The notes below the pieces were generated by a model, which was not told where the DNA came from, ran no database searches, and worked only from the letters and a program-made list of their open reading frames with translations. A stretch of 64,000 bases of DNA from Lacticaseibacillus suilingensis (GTDB lineage: Bacteria > Bacillota > Bacilli > Lactobacillales > Lactobacillaceae). The position numbers and the translations under genes are program-made. Numbering within the stretch: position 1 is the first letter of the stretch; the number at the start of each line of letters is the position of its first letter. The DNA lies in assembly GCF_016861845.1 (NCBI RefSeq), contig NZ_BOLV01000016.1, positions 1 through 64,000 on the forward strand. The letters run 5' to 3'. Positions 17,085-24,722 of the stretch are shown piece by piece.

Positions 17085-17114
17085 AGTTTAGCATGTTTAC
17101 CGGAGAAATACCAA
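17085..17114 (-). promoter_or_regulatory. Promoter of hflX leader
   Basis: On the minus strand TTGGTA (17109-17114), 18 bases and TAAACT (17085-17090), the latter preceded by TGC, form an extended -10 promoter. Confidence 0.6.
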
Positions 17115-17150
17115 GGCAGTGAAGTGAGGCCAAGTTTGATGGACTAGCTC

Positions 17151-17313
17151 GGGCAGGACAACCTCCGCAGCAAGGGGCTGGAACGTGGTGGCCAGCGCTT
17201 TGAGCCAAGCAGAGCTTGTCTCAAAGTCGCGGCTTGTTCTAAGCCAACAAAAACCGTTGGCTAAGAACAATTTCACCACTTAGCCCCTTTCTGCTCCGGT
17301 TGCCCTGCCCTAC
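17151..17313. repeat. Three-way-junction palindromic repeat, copy 1
   Basis: An imperfect palindrome of about 160 bases. The outer stem joins GGGCAGGAC..GCAAGGGGCT with AGCCCCTTTCTGC..GCCCTGCCC. CACCAC/GTGGTG leads to two hairpins: TTCTTAGCCAAC/GTTGGCTTAGAA and CTTTGAG/CTCAAAG. It is the inverted relative of the sequence at 35194-35349, and the first hairpin differs between copies at paired positions. No protein gene is seen here. Confidence 0.7.
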
Positions 17314-17359
17314 AGTGTGGTGAACGGTAAGGTGATACTGGTCCGCATTAAGGTTTGTT

Positions 17360-17426
17360 AGTCCATGCAGCATTGAGCGATGCTACATCCGCTAATTGAG
17401 AGGGTGAGTCTACTGGATCATGGACT
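17360..17426. other. Cloverleaf-like intergenic dyad
   Basis: AGTCCATG (17360-17367) pairs with CATGGACT (17419-17426), and AGCAT..ATGCT forms an inner hairpin. It lies directly beyond the end of the lipid-kinase gene. It lacks the tRNA TPsiC and anticodon features. Purpose unknown; it could act in transcript ending, although no T run is seen. Confidence 0.4.
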
Positions 17427-17428
17427 GG

Positions 17429-18355
17429 TCACTTTGAAGTTTCGGTTTTAACGCCATTGGCCCATTCCCGCAGGATGGAAGGCTTGATGAGCACTTGCAG
17501 TTTGCCGGCGGCGACGTGCATCTTCAGGGGCAGTTTGGTGCTGGGGTCACCGTCGATGCGGCTGCGTAATTTGGCCTTAGTGCTGGTGATGGTCAGTTCA
17601 TTTGTCGCGAAATAGGTCATGCCGGGGAGTTTGCTGAAGTTACCCGTTAAGAAGTAGGGCAACAGGAGCAGGGTGCGGCGCCATGTCATGCGCGGGGCAA
17701 CGAAGACGTGAAATAAGCCGTCGTCTGGTTTGGCTTGCGGGGCAAAGTTGAGAAAACCGCCGACAGAATTAGTCATGGTGACCAGCAAAAAGGCGGTGTC
17801 CTTCTGCCAGGTCTCGCCAGCGCTTTTGATGATCAGCGGCCAGTGCTGGTTTTTGCCGAGACTGTGCAGACCGCGGGCGAGGTAGACAAAAGGACCGAAT
17901 TTCTGCTTTTCTTTTTGTGAGACGGAAACAGCGGCGTTGGCCAAAACGCCTAAGGTGAGAGTCGAAATCATCACCTTGTCGTTCACGATGCCGATATCCA
18001 GGGGTTGCGGCTTGCCTTCAAGGAGATTAACTAAGGCTAAATCAACCAGTTGGGGGACATGCAGCACGCGCGCCAGATTGTTGACCGTGCCTTGTGGGAT
18101 GATGCCGAGCAGCGGCGGGGTGCGGCGTTTGACCAACCCAGCTGCGACTTCGTTGATGGTGCCGTCGCCGCCAATGGCCACCACAACATCGACCTGAGCG
18201 GTGTAAGCGAGGTCAGTGGCTTCACCAGCGTGGCTGGTGGGTTTGTTGATCACGGTGTGTCCAGCGGCTTTGATGCGATGAGCAATATGTTCGGCGACGG
18301 CCGTGGCGCCGTTATGCCCGGCATGTGGATTGTAGATTAAGGCGTAAGATGTCAT
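17429..18355 (-). CDS. Diacylglycerol/lipid kinase family protein
   Basis: A 308-residue protein of the DagK/YegS/BmrU group, which phosphorylates diacylglycerol or related lipids at the cytoplasmic face of the membrane. The catalytic domain carries VVAIGGDGTINEVAAGL and LGIIPQGTVNNLAR, the nucleotide-binding motifs of the family. ATG 18355 is chosen because GGAGG lies about seven bases upstream; an earlier in-frame start lacks such a site. The substrate cannot be told apart from sphingosine-like or multidrug-linked paralogues. It appears monocistronic. Confidence 0.9.
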   Translation of the reverse strand: MTSYALIYNPHAGHNGATAVAEHIAHRIKAAGHTVINKPTSHAGEATDLAYTAQVDVVVAIGGDGTINEVAAGLVKRRTPPLLGIIPQGTVNNLARVLHVPQLVDLALVNLLEGKPQPLDIGIVNDKVMISTLTLGVLANAAVSVSQKEKQKFGPFVYLARGLHSLGKNQHWPLIIKSAGETWQKDTAFLLVTMTNSVGGFLNFAPQAKPDDGLFHVFVAPRMTWRRTLLLLPYFLTGNFSKLPGMTYFATNELTITSTKAKLRSRIDGDPSTKLPLKMHVAAGKLQVLIKPSILREWANGVKTETSK

Positions 18356-18411
18356 TTTTCTACCTCCTAAACGCAACAATAAGTTTTGCCTACAGTGTAA
18401 CACGTTATTTA

Positions 18412-18527
18412 AGGCTGCGGAGGCTGGTGGTTTTAGCTCGACCGGTAGCCTAGCCCTGGGGCTTGAAGCTGGTCTTTGGCTTCGAGCCCCAGGGTGTAGC
18501 TATCGGCTCGAGCGTTACCGGCCGCAG
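18412..18527. repeat. Structured intergenic palindromic repeat
   Basis: GGTAGCCTAG and GTAGCTA arms enclose a long GC-rich stem, CCCTGGGGCT..AGCCCCAGGG, extended by GAAGC/GCTTC. Flanking GGCTGCGG and CCGCAG lie at the ends. It is related to the units at 4.8, 10.2, 21.8, 26.7 and 35.4 kb but has entirely different inner stem sequence. Confidence 0.65.
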
Positions 18528-18648
18528 TGCGACTAATAAGGCTGCGGCGGTCGGCGGATTAGCCCACCGATTAGTGCCCACCATTTCGTGAAACCGCTAT
18601 ATTGGTGTAGGCCAATGTGCTACAATCGGGACGAAAGGATGATGGCAC

Positions 18649-19743
18649 ATGAAAAAATTAGGCGTTTCAGTTTATCCAGAACGCTCAACGTATGAAAAGG
18701 ACGCGGCGTATCTAGAACTGGCCGCGAAATATGGCTACAAGCGGGTCTTCACGTCGCTGCTTCAGATCAACGGCGACCAAGAAGAAGTGGTCGGCAACTT
18801 CAAACGTGTGATCGGCAAGGCGAACGAATTGGGCATGGAGGTCATGGTGGACATGAACCCGGCGTTGTTTGCCCAACTTGGCGTCAGTTACGATGACCTC
18901 AGCTTTTTCCATGATTTAGGCGCGTATGGCGTGCGGCTGGACGAAGGCTTTTCCGGCTTGGAAGAAGCGCGAATGACGCGTAATCCTTACAACCTGAAAA
19001 TTGAAATCAATATGTCCCAAGGCACCCCGTATGTGGACAACATCATGACCTTCTCGCCGAACCGCGAAAACTTGATGGGGTCACACAACTTCTATCCGCG
19101 GCGCTATACTGGCCTCAGTGTGGACTATTTCAACCAGGCCACGGCGATTTACACCAAGTACCGGTTGAACACGGCGGCGTTTATCAACGCGCCTAGTGGC
19201 ACGTTTGGCGCTTGGCCGGTGCAAGATGGGATGTGCACAATTGAGGACCACCGGACGCTACCGATTGAAACTCAGGTCGCCCACTATAAGATGCTGGATA
19301 CGATTGATGATTTGCTCATTGCCAATGCCTAGGCCAGCGAGGCGGAACTCAAGGCGGCGGCGGATGAGTTCAACGCGCCGGAGCCAGGCATTCACGTTGA
19401 ACTTACGCCTGGGATTTCCGCGGCAGAAGAAGCGGTGGTGTTTGCTGAAGGGCAGACTTACCGCGGTGATCACAGTGCTTACCAAATTCGCAGTACCAAC
19501 GAGCGCGGCAAGCAGCCGGCCAGCGATTTTCCGGCGCATCACACCGAGCCCATCAAAGCAGGCGACCTGTTGATTGATAATGTTGGTTATGACCGCTATG
19601 CCGGCGGCTTGCAGATTGCGCTGAAGCCCATGGTGAACGATGGCCGAGTCAATGTCGTGGGCCGGATTGTCCCTGAGGAAATGTTCCTGCTGGCGAGCCT
19701 GAAGCCATGGGCCGGGTTCCGGTTGGTCAAAGCTAATCACTAG
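18649..19743 (+). pseudogene. mupG: mupG-like (DUF871) gene with one in-frame amber stop
   Basis: Codons 1-227 encode the N-terminal barrel of the DUF871/MupG family (MKKLGVSVYPERST, VMVDMNPALF, GVRLDEGFSG), and TAG at 19330-19332 interrupts codon 228. The same frame then continues for 136 codons to TAG at 19741-19743 and encodes the expected C-terminal cyclophilin-like part (GDLLIDNVGYDRYAGGLQIA, NVVGRIVPEE). Together they give 364 positions, the usual family length, with no frameshift. MupG is a 6-phospho-N-acetylmuramidase of peptidoglycan recycling. Both halves keep normal codon use, so the change is recent, a sequencing error, or suppressed. The truncated product could still fold as the barrel alone. 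Confidence 0.85.
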
Positions 19744-19753
19744 TCAGATTGAA

Positions 19754-19776
19754 GGTCCGCTTGGCGGGCCTTTTTT
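19754..19776 (+). terminator. Rho-independent terminator
   Basis: GGTCCGC (19754-19760) pairs with GCGGGCC (19764-19770), followed by six T. It closes the mupG-like gene. Confidence 0.85.
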
Positions 19777-19884
19777 CGTGCCTCAGAAAAGCGACAGAAT
19801 GGTCATTATTTTACAGGTTAGCTTTCACATTCTATTCGCATCTGCTTGGCATACTAACACCATACAAGAAAAGAGGTGTTGCTC

Positions 19885-19986
19885 ATGTCAAACATCTATC
19901 CCATCGCGGCATCGGTAGCTGCGGGTATGCTCGCCATTGCGACGGTGGCCGTCTTGCGCCGACGGAAAGTGCGCGCAACGCGTTAA
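19885..19986 (+). CDS. Small single-helix membrane peptide
   Basis: A 33-residue open frame: a short polar start (MSNIYP), a hydrophobic helix (about 7-24, ASVAAGMLAIATVAVL) and a basic tail with RRRK and RATR. The positive-inside rule places the tail in the cytoplasm. AAAGAGGTG lies about six bases upstream and a strong terminator follows, so a real gene is plausible. No family is recognised; small toxins and membrane-protein helpers look similar. Confidence 0.6.
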   Translation: MSNIYPIAASVAAGMLAIATVAVLRRRKVRATR

Positions 19987-20008
19987 CCTTCTTCATCTGC
20001 AACCAAAA

Positions 20009-20032
20009 ACGGGAGTGCCTCGGCACTCCCGT
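20009..20032. terminator. Bidirectional terminator
   Basis: ACGGGAGTGC (20009-20018) pairs with GCACTCCCGT (20023-20032). A-rich sequence before the stem lets it serve the minus-strand permease as well. Confidence 0.8.
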
Positions 20033-20043
20033 TTGCGTGTGGT

Positions 20044-21693
20044 TTAGTCTTCGGTGATGCCACGGCGACCATTGCGCGTCGCGGATAAGGTGACAAAGAG
20101 CAAGGCACAATCGACCACGATGATGGCGCCCCATTTGAGCAGGGGAGCGGCGTGGACCAGTAAGTTGGTAGCCATCCCGTAGCTCACCAGTCCCAAGAGT
20201 AGGACGGTGATCACCACCGTCAACCCCAGCCAAGTGCTGGGGCTGAAGGCATTGCCGTTTTGTTGGTTCTGCCGTTTGGCAATCCATGGCATCATGAAGC
20301 CAAGCACGATCATGCCGATCGGGACCAAAATGTTCAGGGTCAATTCCAAGGCGAAAATATCCGCTGAGGCATCAGTTGGGAAGAAGCCCAGCACTGCCAG
20401 CACCGCGGTAATGCCCAGCATCCAGGCGCCGACGACGATGCCGACGGTACGGTTTTTCAAGAAGGTGTACGCGGGCTTGGGGAAGCGGTCCTGATGCAGA
20501 CGCACCATGAGGTAAGACCAGAACAAGAAGCAAGTGGAAGCCGGGGAGACGATGCCGTTCAGATTGAGCAGCCAGTTAAAAATGTCGTTGATCTGCGGCA
20601 GCAAGCCACCCAGCGCCATGATCACCGCACATAAAATGGTGGTCATCCAGTAGCCGTTGATTGGTAAGCCATCGGAGTTCTTCTTGGTGAGCTGCCGCGG
20701 CATGAAGCGCTTGGCCACGTCCGACAGGAAGACGCGGGTGGAGGCGTCCAAAATGACGGCGAGTTGGGCCAGCATGTAGATGCCTTGCACCACGGCGAAG
20801 AGGTACATCAGACCTTTGCCCAGACCGAATTGTTCCCCAATCGCTAAGAACGCGTAGTAGGAACCGTTCATTTTCAGGTCATTCGGCAGGTGGTGGGCAT
20901 TGAAGTACACACCCAAGGAGAAGGTGCCGAGCAAGGTGAGGAACATCGTCATGATGGCAATCATTTTCAGTGCCTTCGGGAAATCCTTGGCCGGATGCTT
21001 CATATCCGCCGTGTAAGGCGCCGCCAGCTCCGAGCCGTTCATCGCAAAGACGAACAGGCCAAACGTCGACAGGAAGCTCAAGCTGAGGAAGTCTTTGGGC
21101 ATGAAGGCCTTCAAGTTGAAGGGATGGGTCGCAATCGGATCGCCTTTGGCCAAGCCGACAAAAGTCATCACCACGAACAGCACGGTCATGATGAACATCG
21201 CGGCGCCGCCAATGGTGGACATGACTTCCAGACTCTTGTTCTTGAAGAAATGCTGAAGCCAGATGAAAATCACGAAGATGACGGCGGTCAGAATGCCGAA
21301 CCAGGCATTGCCCAAGTTCTCTTGAATATTGCCATTGCCTTTCCAAATCCAGCCGAAGGAAATGACCACGGAATTGGCCACATCCACAACGTAAGGTAGG
21401 CCGGTAATCCAGTAGAACCAGGCAGCAAAATAGCCCACGGTATCGCCGTTGGTTTGGCGCATCCAGGACGTAATCCCGCCGCCGTGTTCGGAGAAGGTGG
21501 AGCCCATGTGCGCCACAATCAAGTTGTATGGAATGACATACAGGAAGGTCATCAGCACCCATGAGGTGACAGCGACGAGGCCCTGATTTTGAAAATTATA
21601 AATAATATCATCGAAGCCAATAACGGTGACGAAATCCATCAGGCCAACCACGACCCAAGGGATGTATTGTTTCTGCTCGTCGGGTGTTTTCAT
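20044..21693 (-). CDS. APC-superfamily amino-acid permease (paralogue 1)
   Basis: A 549-residue integral membrane transporter with about 12-14 helices. The N-terminal segment VVGLMDFVTVIGFDDIIYNF and the motif FSEHGGGITSWM resemble the glutamate/GABA-antiporter-like (YjeM-like) group of the APC superfamily. Substrate is unknown. ATG 21693 follows GGAGGA seven bases upstream. It shares most of its length with the next minus-strand gene, indicating tandem duplication. The two genes are separated by a structured repeat and a terminator, so they are transcribed separately. Confidence 0.9.
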   Translation of the reverse strand: MKTPDEQKQYIPWVVVGLMDFVTVIGFDDIIYNFQNQGLVAVTSWVLMTFLYVIPYNLIVAHMGSTFSEHGGGITSWMRQTNGDTVGYFAAWFYWITGLPYVVDVANSVVISFGWIWKGNGNIQENLGNAWFGILTAVIFVIFIWLQHFFKNKSLEVMSTIGGAAMFIMTVLFVVMTFVGLAKGDPIATHPFNLKAFMPKDFLSLSFLSTFGLFVFAMNGSELAAPYTADMKHPAKDFPKALKMIAIMTMFLTLLGTFSLGVYFNAHHLPNDLKMNGSYYAFLAIGEQFGLGKGLMYLFAVVQGIYMLAQLAVILDASTRVFLSDVAKRFMPRQLTKKNSDGLPINGYWMTTILCAVIMALGGLLPQINDIFNWLLNLNGIVSPASTCFLFWSYLMVRLHQDRFPKPAYTFLKNRTVGIVVGAWMLGITAVLAVLGFFPTDASADIFALELTLNILVPIGMIVLGFMMPWIAKRQNQQNGNAFSPSTWLGLTVVITVLLLGLVSYGMATNLLVHAAPLLKWGAIIVVDCALLFVTLSATRNGRRGITED

Positions 21694-21769
21694 GCAGGTT
21701 TCCTCCAAGTTTCAATCGAATGCGGCCGTGGCAAATGTCACAGCCTCTAGATTCACTACGAATATTCTG

Positions 21770-21888
21770 GCAGAGTTACGTGCCAAAAGGCCGGAGCCGA
21801 GCAGCCAGCTACGCCATCCACCGAGTCCAAAGTTCGGACTTGGTGGATGGCTAGGCTACCTGTCGGCTCCAAAACCGCCTTTTGGCAC
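21770..21888. repeat. Structured intergenic palindromic repeat (inverted copy)
   Basis: GTGCCAAAAGGC at the left pairs with GCCTTTTGGCAC at the right, followed inwards by GGAGCCGA/TCGGCTCC, then CAGCTACGC and GGCTAGGCTACC arms around CCATCCACC..GGTGGATGG with AGTCC..GGACT. The left end is the reverse complement of the right ends at about 10.28 and 26.80 kb. Confidence 0.75.
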
Positions 21889-21956
21889 AGCCCCCTTTAA
21901 AAAATCTTTACCATTTTACACCAGGGTTGTTTTCAGGAAAAGACCCCAAGCTAAAA

Positions 21957-21982
21957 AATCCCGACTCATTAGAGTCGGGATT
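21957..21982 (-). terminator. Terminator of permease paralogue 2
   Basis: AATCCCGACTC (21957-21967) pairs with GAGTCGGGATT (21972-21982); the minus strand then has a T run. Confidence 0.85.
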
Positions 21983-21998
21983 AAAGCCCAGGCGGCAG

Positions 21999-23642
21999 TT
22001 ACGCCGTAATGCCTTTGCGCCCGTGCCGGGTGACCAGCAGCGTCAAGCCCAGCATGACGGCATCGGCCACCACAATCAGAAGCACCTTTTCACCACCGGC
22101 GATGTGCGGGAACAGGCGGAAGTTAATGCCATAAGTGGTGGCGGCCATCAAGCCAATGGCCAACAGCACCGTAATCACTTGCCAAGCCCGCGGCCCGAAA
22201 GCGACCCCGTTGGTTTGCTGGCGTTTGGCCAGCCACGGCATCATGAAGCCGAGGATAATCATGCCAGCAGGTACCGCGAAGTTCAGCGACAACATGGTGA
22301 TGAAGGTCTTGGGATCCGAGTCTGTCGGGAAGAAGCCCATCACCGCCAGGATAAAGGTGACACTGAACATCCACAGGCCCACCAGAAAACCGGCCCGGTC
22401 GGATTTGATATAGGTATAATCCGGCGTCGGGAAGTCCTTGGCGTGCCGCCGCAGCATCATGAAGGACCAGAACAGGAAGCAGGTGGCAAAGGGTGAGACA
22501 ATGCCATTTAAATCCAGCAGCCAGTTGAAGATGTCGTTGATCTTCGGCAACAGGCCGCCCAGCGCCATGATGATGCCGCAAATCGCGGTGGTCAGCCAGT
22601 AGCCGTTGATCGGCAGACCGTCGGCGTTGATTTTGGTCAACTGCTTAGGTAGGAAGCGTTTGTTGACATCGGCCAGGAAAATCCGGGTCGAGCCATCCAG
22701 CAAAATCGCCAATTGCGCCAGGTCGTACAGTAGCTGAGTGACCGTGAAGGTATACAGCAGAATGTTGCCGAGCCCGAATTGATGGCCAATCAGCTGGAAC
22801 GCGTAGTAGTTCCCATTCATTTTCAAATCATTGGGCAAGTTGTGAGCGTTGAAGTAAACCCCTAACGAGAAAGTGCCGAACAAGGTCAAAAACATCGTCA
22901 TGATGGCAATCATCTTGAGCGCCTTTGGAAAGTCGCGGCTCGGGTTCTTCATGTTGCCGGTGTAAGGCGCCGCCATTTCGGAGCCGTTCATCGCAAAGAC
23001 GAACAGGCCAAAGGTTGACAGAAAACGGAAACTCCAGAAGTGTTTGGGCATGAAGGCTTGCAGGTTGAAGGGATGGGTCGCAATCGCGCGGCCTTGTTTC
23101 AACCCCACGAAGGTCATGATGACAAACAGCACCGTCATCCCGAACATGGCAATGCCGCCAATGGTGGACATCACTTCCAGGCTCTTGTTTTTGAACAAGT
23201 GCTCCAGCCAGATGAAGACCACGAAGACGAAAGCGGACAAAATACCGAACCAGGCGTTACCCATGTGTGATTGAATGTTACCATCGCCGTTGAGAATCCA
23301 GCCGGCGGAGATGATGACTGAGTTGGCCACATCGACTACGTAAGGCAGTTCGGTGATCCAATAGAACCAGCCAGCAAAATAGCCCACGGTATCGCCGTTA
23401 GTTTGGCGCATCCAGGAAGTGATGCCGCCGCCTTCTTCAGAGAAAGTCGAGCCCATGTGCGCCACGATCAAGTTGTAAGGAATCACGTAAAAGAAGGTCA
23501 TCAGGACCCAAGTGAACAGCGCCACCAGGCCTTGATTACGGAAGTTGTAAATAATATCGTCGAAGCCAATAACGGTCACGAAGTCCATCAAGCCAATGAT
23601 GAACCAGGGAATGTAGTGCGATTTTTCATTTTCAGTTTGCAT
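21999..23642 (-). CDS. APC-superfamily amino-acid permease (paralogue 2)
   Basis: A 547-residue transporter, close paralogue of the neighbour downstream (shared FVTVIGFDDIIYNF, GGGITSWMRQTNGDTVGYFA, MKMNGxYYAF-like region). It is probably a YjeM-like amino-acid exchanger; substrate unknown. ATG at 23642 follows TTAAGGAG. The ribosome site overlaps the 3' arm of a hairpin (23652-23681), and a short upstream frame ends inside the gene, which suggests translational control. Confidence 0.9.
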   Translation of the reverse strand: MQTENEKSHYIPWFIIGLMDFVTVIGFDDIIYNFRNQGLVALFTWVLMTFFYVIPYNLIVAHMGSTFSEEGGGITSWMRQTNGDTVGYFAGWFYWITELPYVVDVANSVIISAGWILNGDGNIQSHMGNAWFGILSAFVFVVFIWLEHLFKNKSLEVMSTIGGIAMFGMTVLFVIMTFVGLKQGRAIATHPFNLQAFMPKHFWSFRFLSTFGLFVFAMNGSEMAAPYTGNMKNPSRDFPKALKMIAIMTMFLTLFGTFSLGVYFNAHNLPNDLKMNGNYYAFQLIGHQFGLGNILLYTFTVTQLLYDLAQLAILLDGSTRIFLADVNKRFLPKQLTKINADGLPINGYWLTTAICGIIMALGGLLPKINDIFNWLLDLNGIVSPFATCFLFWSFMMLRRHAKDFPTPDYTYIKSDRAGFLVGLWMFSVTFILAVMGFFPTDSDPKTFITMLSLNFAVPAGMIILGFMMPWLAKRQQTNGVAFGPRAWQVITVLLAIGLMAATTYGINFRLFPHIAGGEKVLLIVVADAVMLGLTLLVTRHGRKGITA

Positions 23643-23706
23643 TTTTTCTCCTTAAGTCAATTGGAACAGCCAATGACTTAAGGCCCGGGGCTTTGTTGCG
23701 TAGCAT
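23632..23706 (-). CDS. Upstream open frame overlapping the permease start
   Basis: A 24-codon minus-strand frame from ATG 23706 to TGA at 23632, with TTAGGAG six bases upstream. It begins MLRNKAPGLKSLAV. It runs through the hairpin that covers the permease ribosome site and ends ten bases inside the permease gene in another frame. Its translation would melt that hairpin. Coding status is inferred from the ribosome site and position only. Confidence 0.4.
   Translation of the reverse strand: MLRNKAPGLKSLAVPIDLRRKNAN
23652..23681 (-). promoter_or_regulatory. Ribosome-site hairpin before permease paralogue 2
   Basis: On the minus strand TTAAGTCATTGG pairs with CCAATTGACTTAA across a five-base loop with one bulge. 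The last bases of the 3' arm are part of the TTAAGGAG ribosome site, so the stem can limit initiation. No T run follows, so it is not a terminator. Confidence 0.6.
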
Positions 23707-23952
23707 GACGGACTCCTAACCGCTGCGCAGACTGTCGCGAGTGTGCAGTGAAAAATAATGGCACTATTAGCCATTTTACCTGAATCTGTGGTCAGGTCTA
23801 GCGATTTTCTGAAAAAGTTTGCGATTTGGTTAAATGCCTTACAAAGCTGTTAGCTCAAACTGGCCATTCGTTAGGTCGCAAGCGGCAGCGGTAGGGTAAC
23901 ATAGAAGCATAGATAAACCGGCTGCGGCCGGAAGCAAATGGAGGAAATCATT

Positions 23953-24711
23953 ATGACACAGCAACCAGTCGTCAGTGTCCATGACGTGACGAAAATCTAC
24001 GGGAAAGCCGGCGAAAAACAATATCAAGCCCTCAAAGGCGTGACTTTTGACGTGCAACCCGGGGAATTCGTGGGCATTATGGGGGCTTCTGGTTCCGGGA
24101 AAACCACCTTATTGAACATCTTAAGTACGCTCGATCGGCCCACTGCTGGCAGCGTCGCCATCAACGGCAAGGATGTTACCGGCCTGAAAGGTAACCAACT
24201 GTCTGATTTTCGCGCCCAGCAAGTCGGCTTTATCTTCCAAGACTTCAACTTGCTGGAAAATCTGACCGCGCGTGAAAACATCGCCTTGCCGAAGGCGCTG
24301 CAAAACGTCAGTCACAAACAGCAGCAAGCGGCGGTGGACAAAATTGCCACCACGCTAGGCATCGAAGGCGTGCTGGACCACTACCCGACCGAGCTGTCTG
24401 GCGGGCAAAAGCAGCGGGTCGCGGCGGCGCGTGCGTTAGTGCAGCAGCCGGCAATTTTGTTCGGGGATGAACCTACCGGGGCTTTGGACTCACAATCCGC
24501 CCGGGAGCTGTTGAACACGATGAAGCACTTGAATGAGCAAGAGCACGTGTCGATTTTGCTGGTCACCCATGATCCGTTCTCTGCCAGCTACGCCCAACGA
24601 ATTTTGTTCATCAAAGATGGCCAAATCGGGCAGGAATTGGTGCACGGCGATAAGACGCAAGAGCAGTTCTATCAGGAAATCCTGAGCACGCTCGGCACCT
24701 TTCAGCAGTAA
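23953..24711 (+). CDS. ABC transporter ATPase, BceA/MacB type
   Basis: A 252-residue ATPase with Walker A GASGSGKTT, Q-loop FQDFNLLENLTARENI, signature LSGGQKQR and Walker B ILFGDEPTGALDSQS. The Q-loop with NLL.NLT.REN is typical of BceA/LolD/MacB-like ATPases paired with FtsX-domain permeases. ATG 23953 follows GGAGGA. The permease follows after 11 bases. In lactobacilli such pairs act in resistance to cell-wall-active peptides such as bacitracin; that role is inferred. Confidence 0.93.
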   Translation: MTQQPVVSVHDVTKIYGKAGEKQYQALKGVTFDVQPGEFVGIMGASGSGKTTLLNILSTLDRPTAGSVAINGKDVTGLKGNQLSDFRAQQVGFIFQDFNLLENLTARENIALPKALQNVSHKQQQAAVDKIATTLGIEGVLDHYPTELSGGQKQRVAAARALVQQPAILFGDEPTGALDSQSARELLNTMKHLNEQEHVSILLVTHDPFSASYAQRILFIKDGQIGQELVHGDKTQEQFYQEILSTLGTFQQ

Positions 24712-24722
24712 GGAGGATCTCA

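Noticed and set aside
17360-17426. Possible tRNA from the cloverleaf-like dyad
   Set aside because: An eight-base acceptor-like stem is present but there is no TPsiC arm, no plausible anticodon arm and no CCA context.
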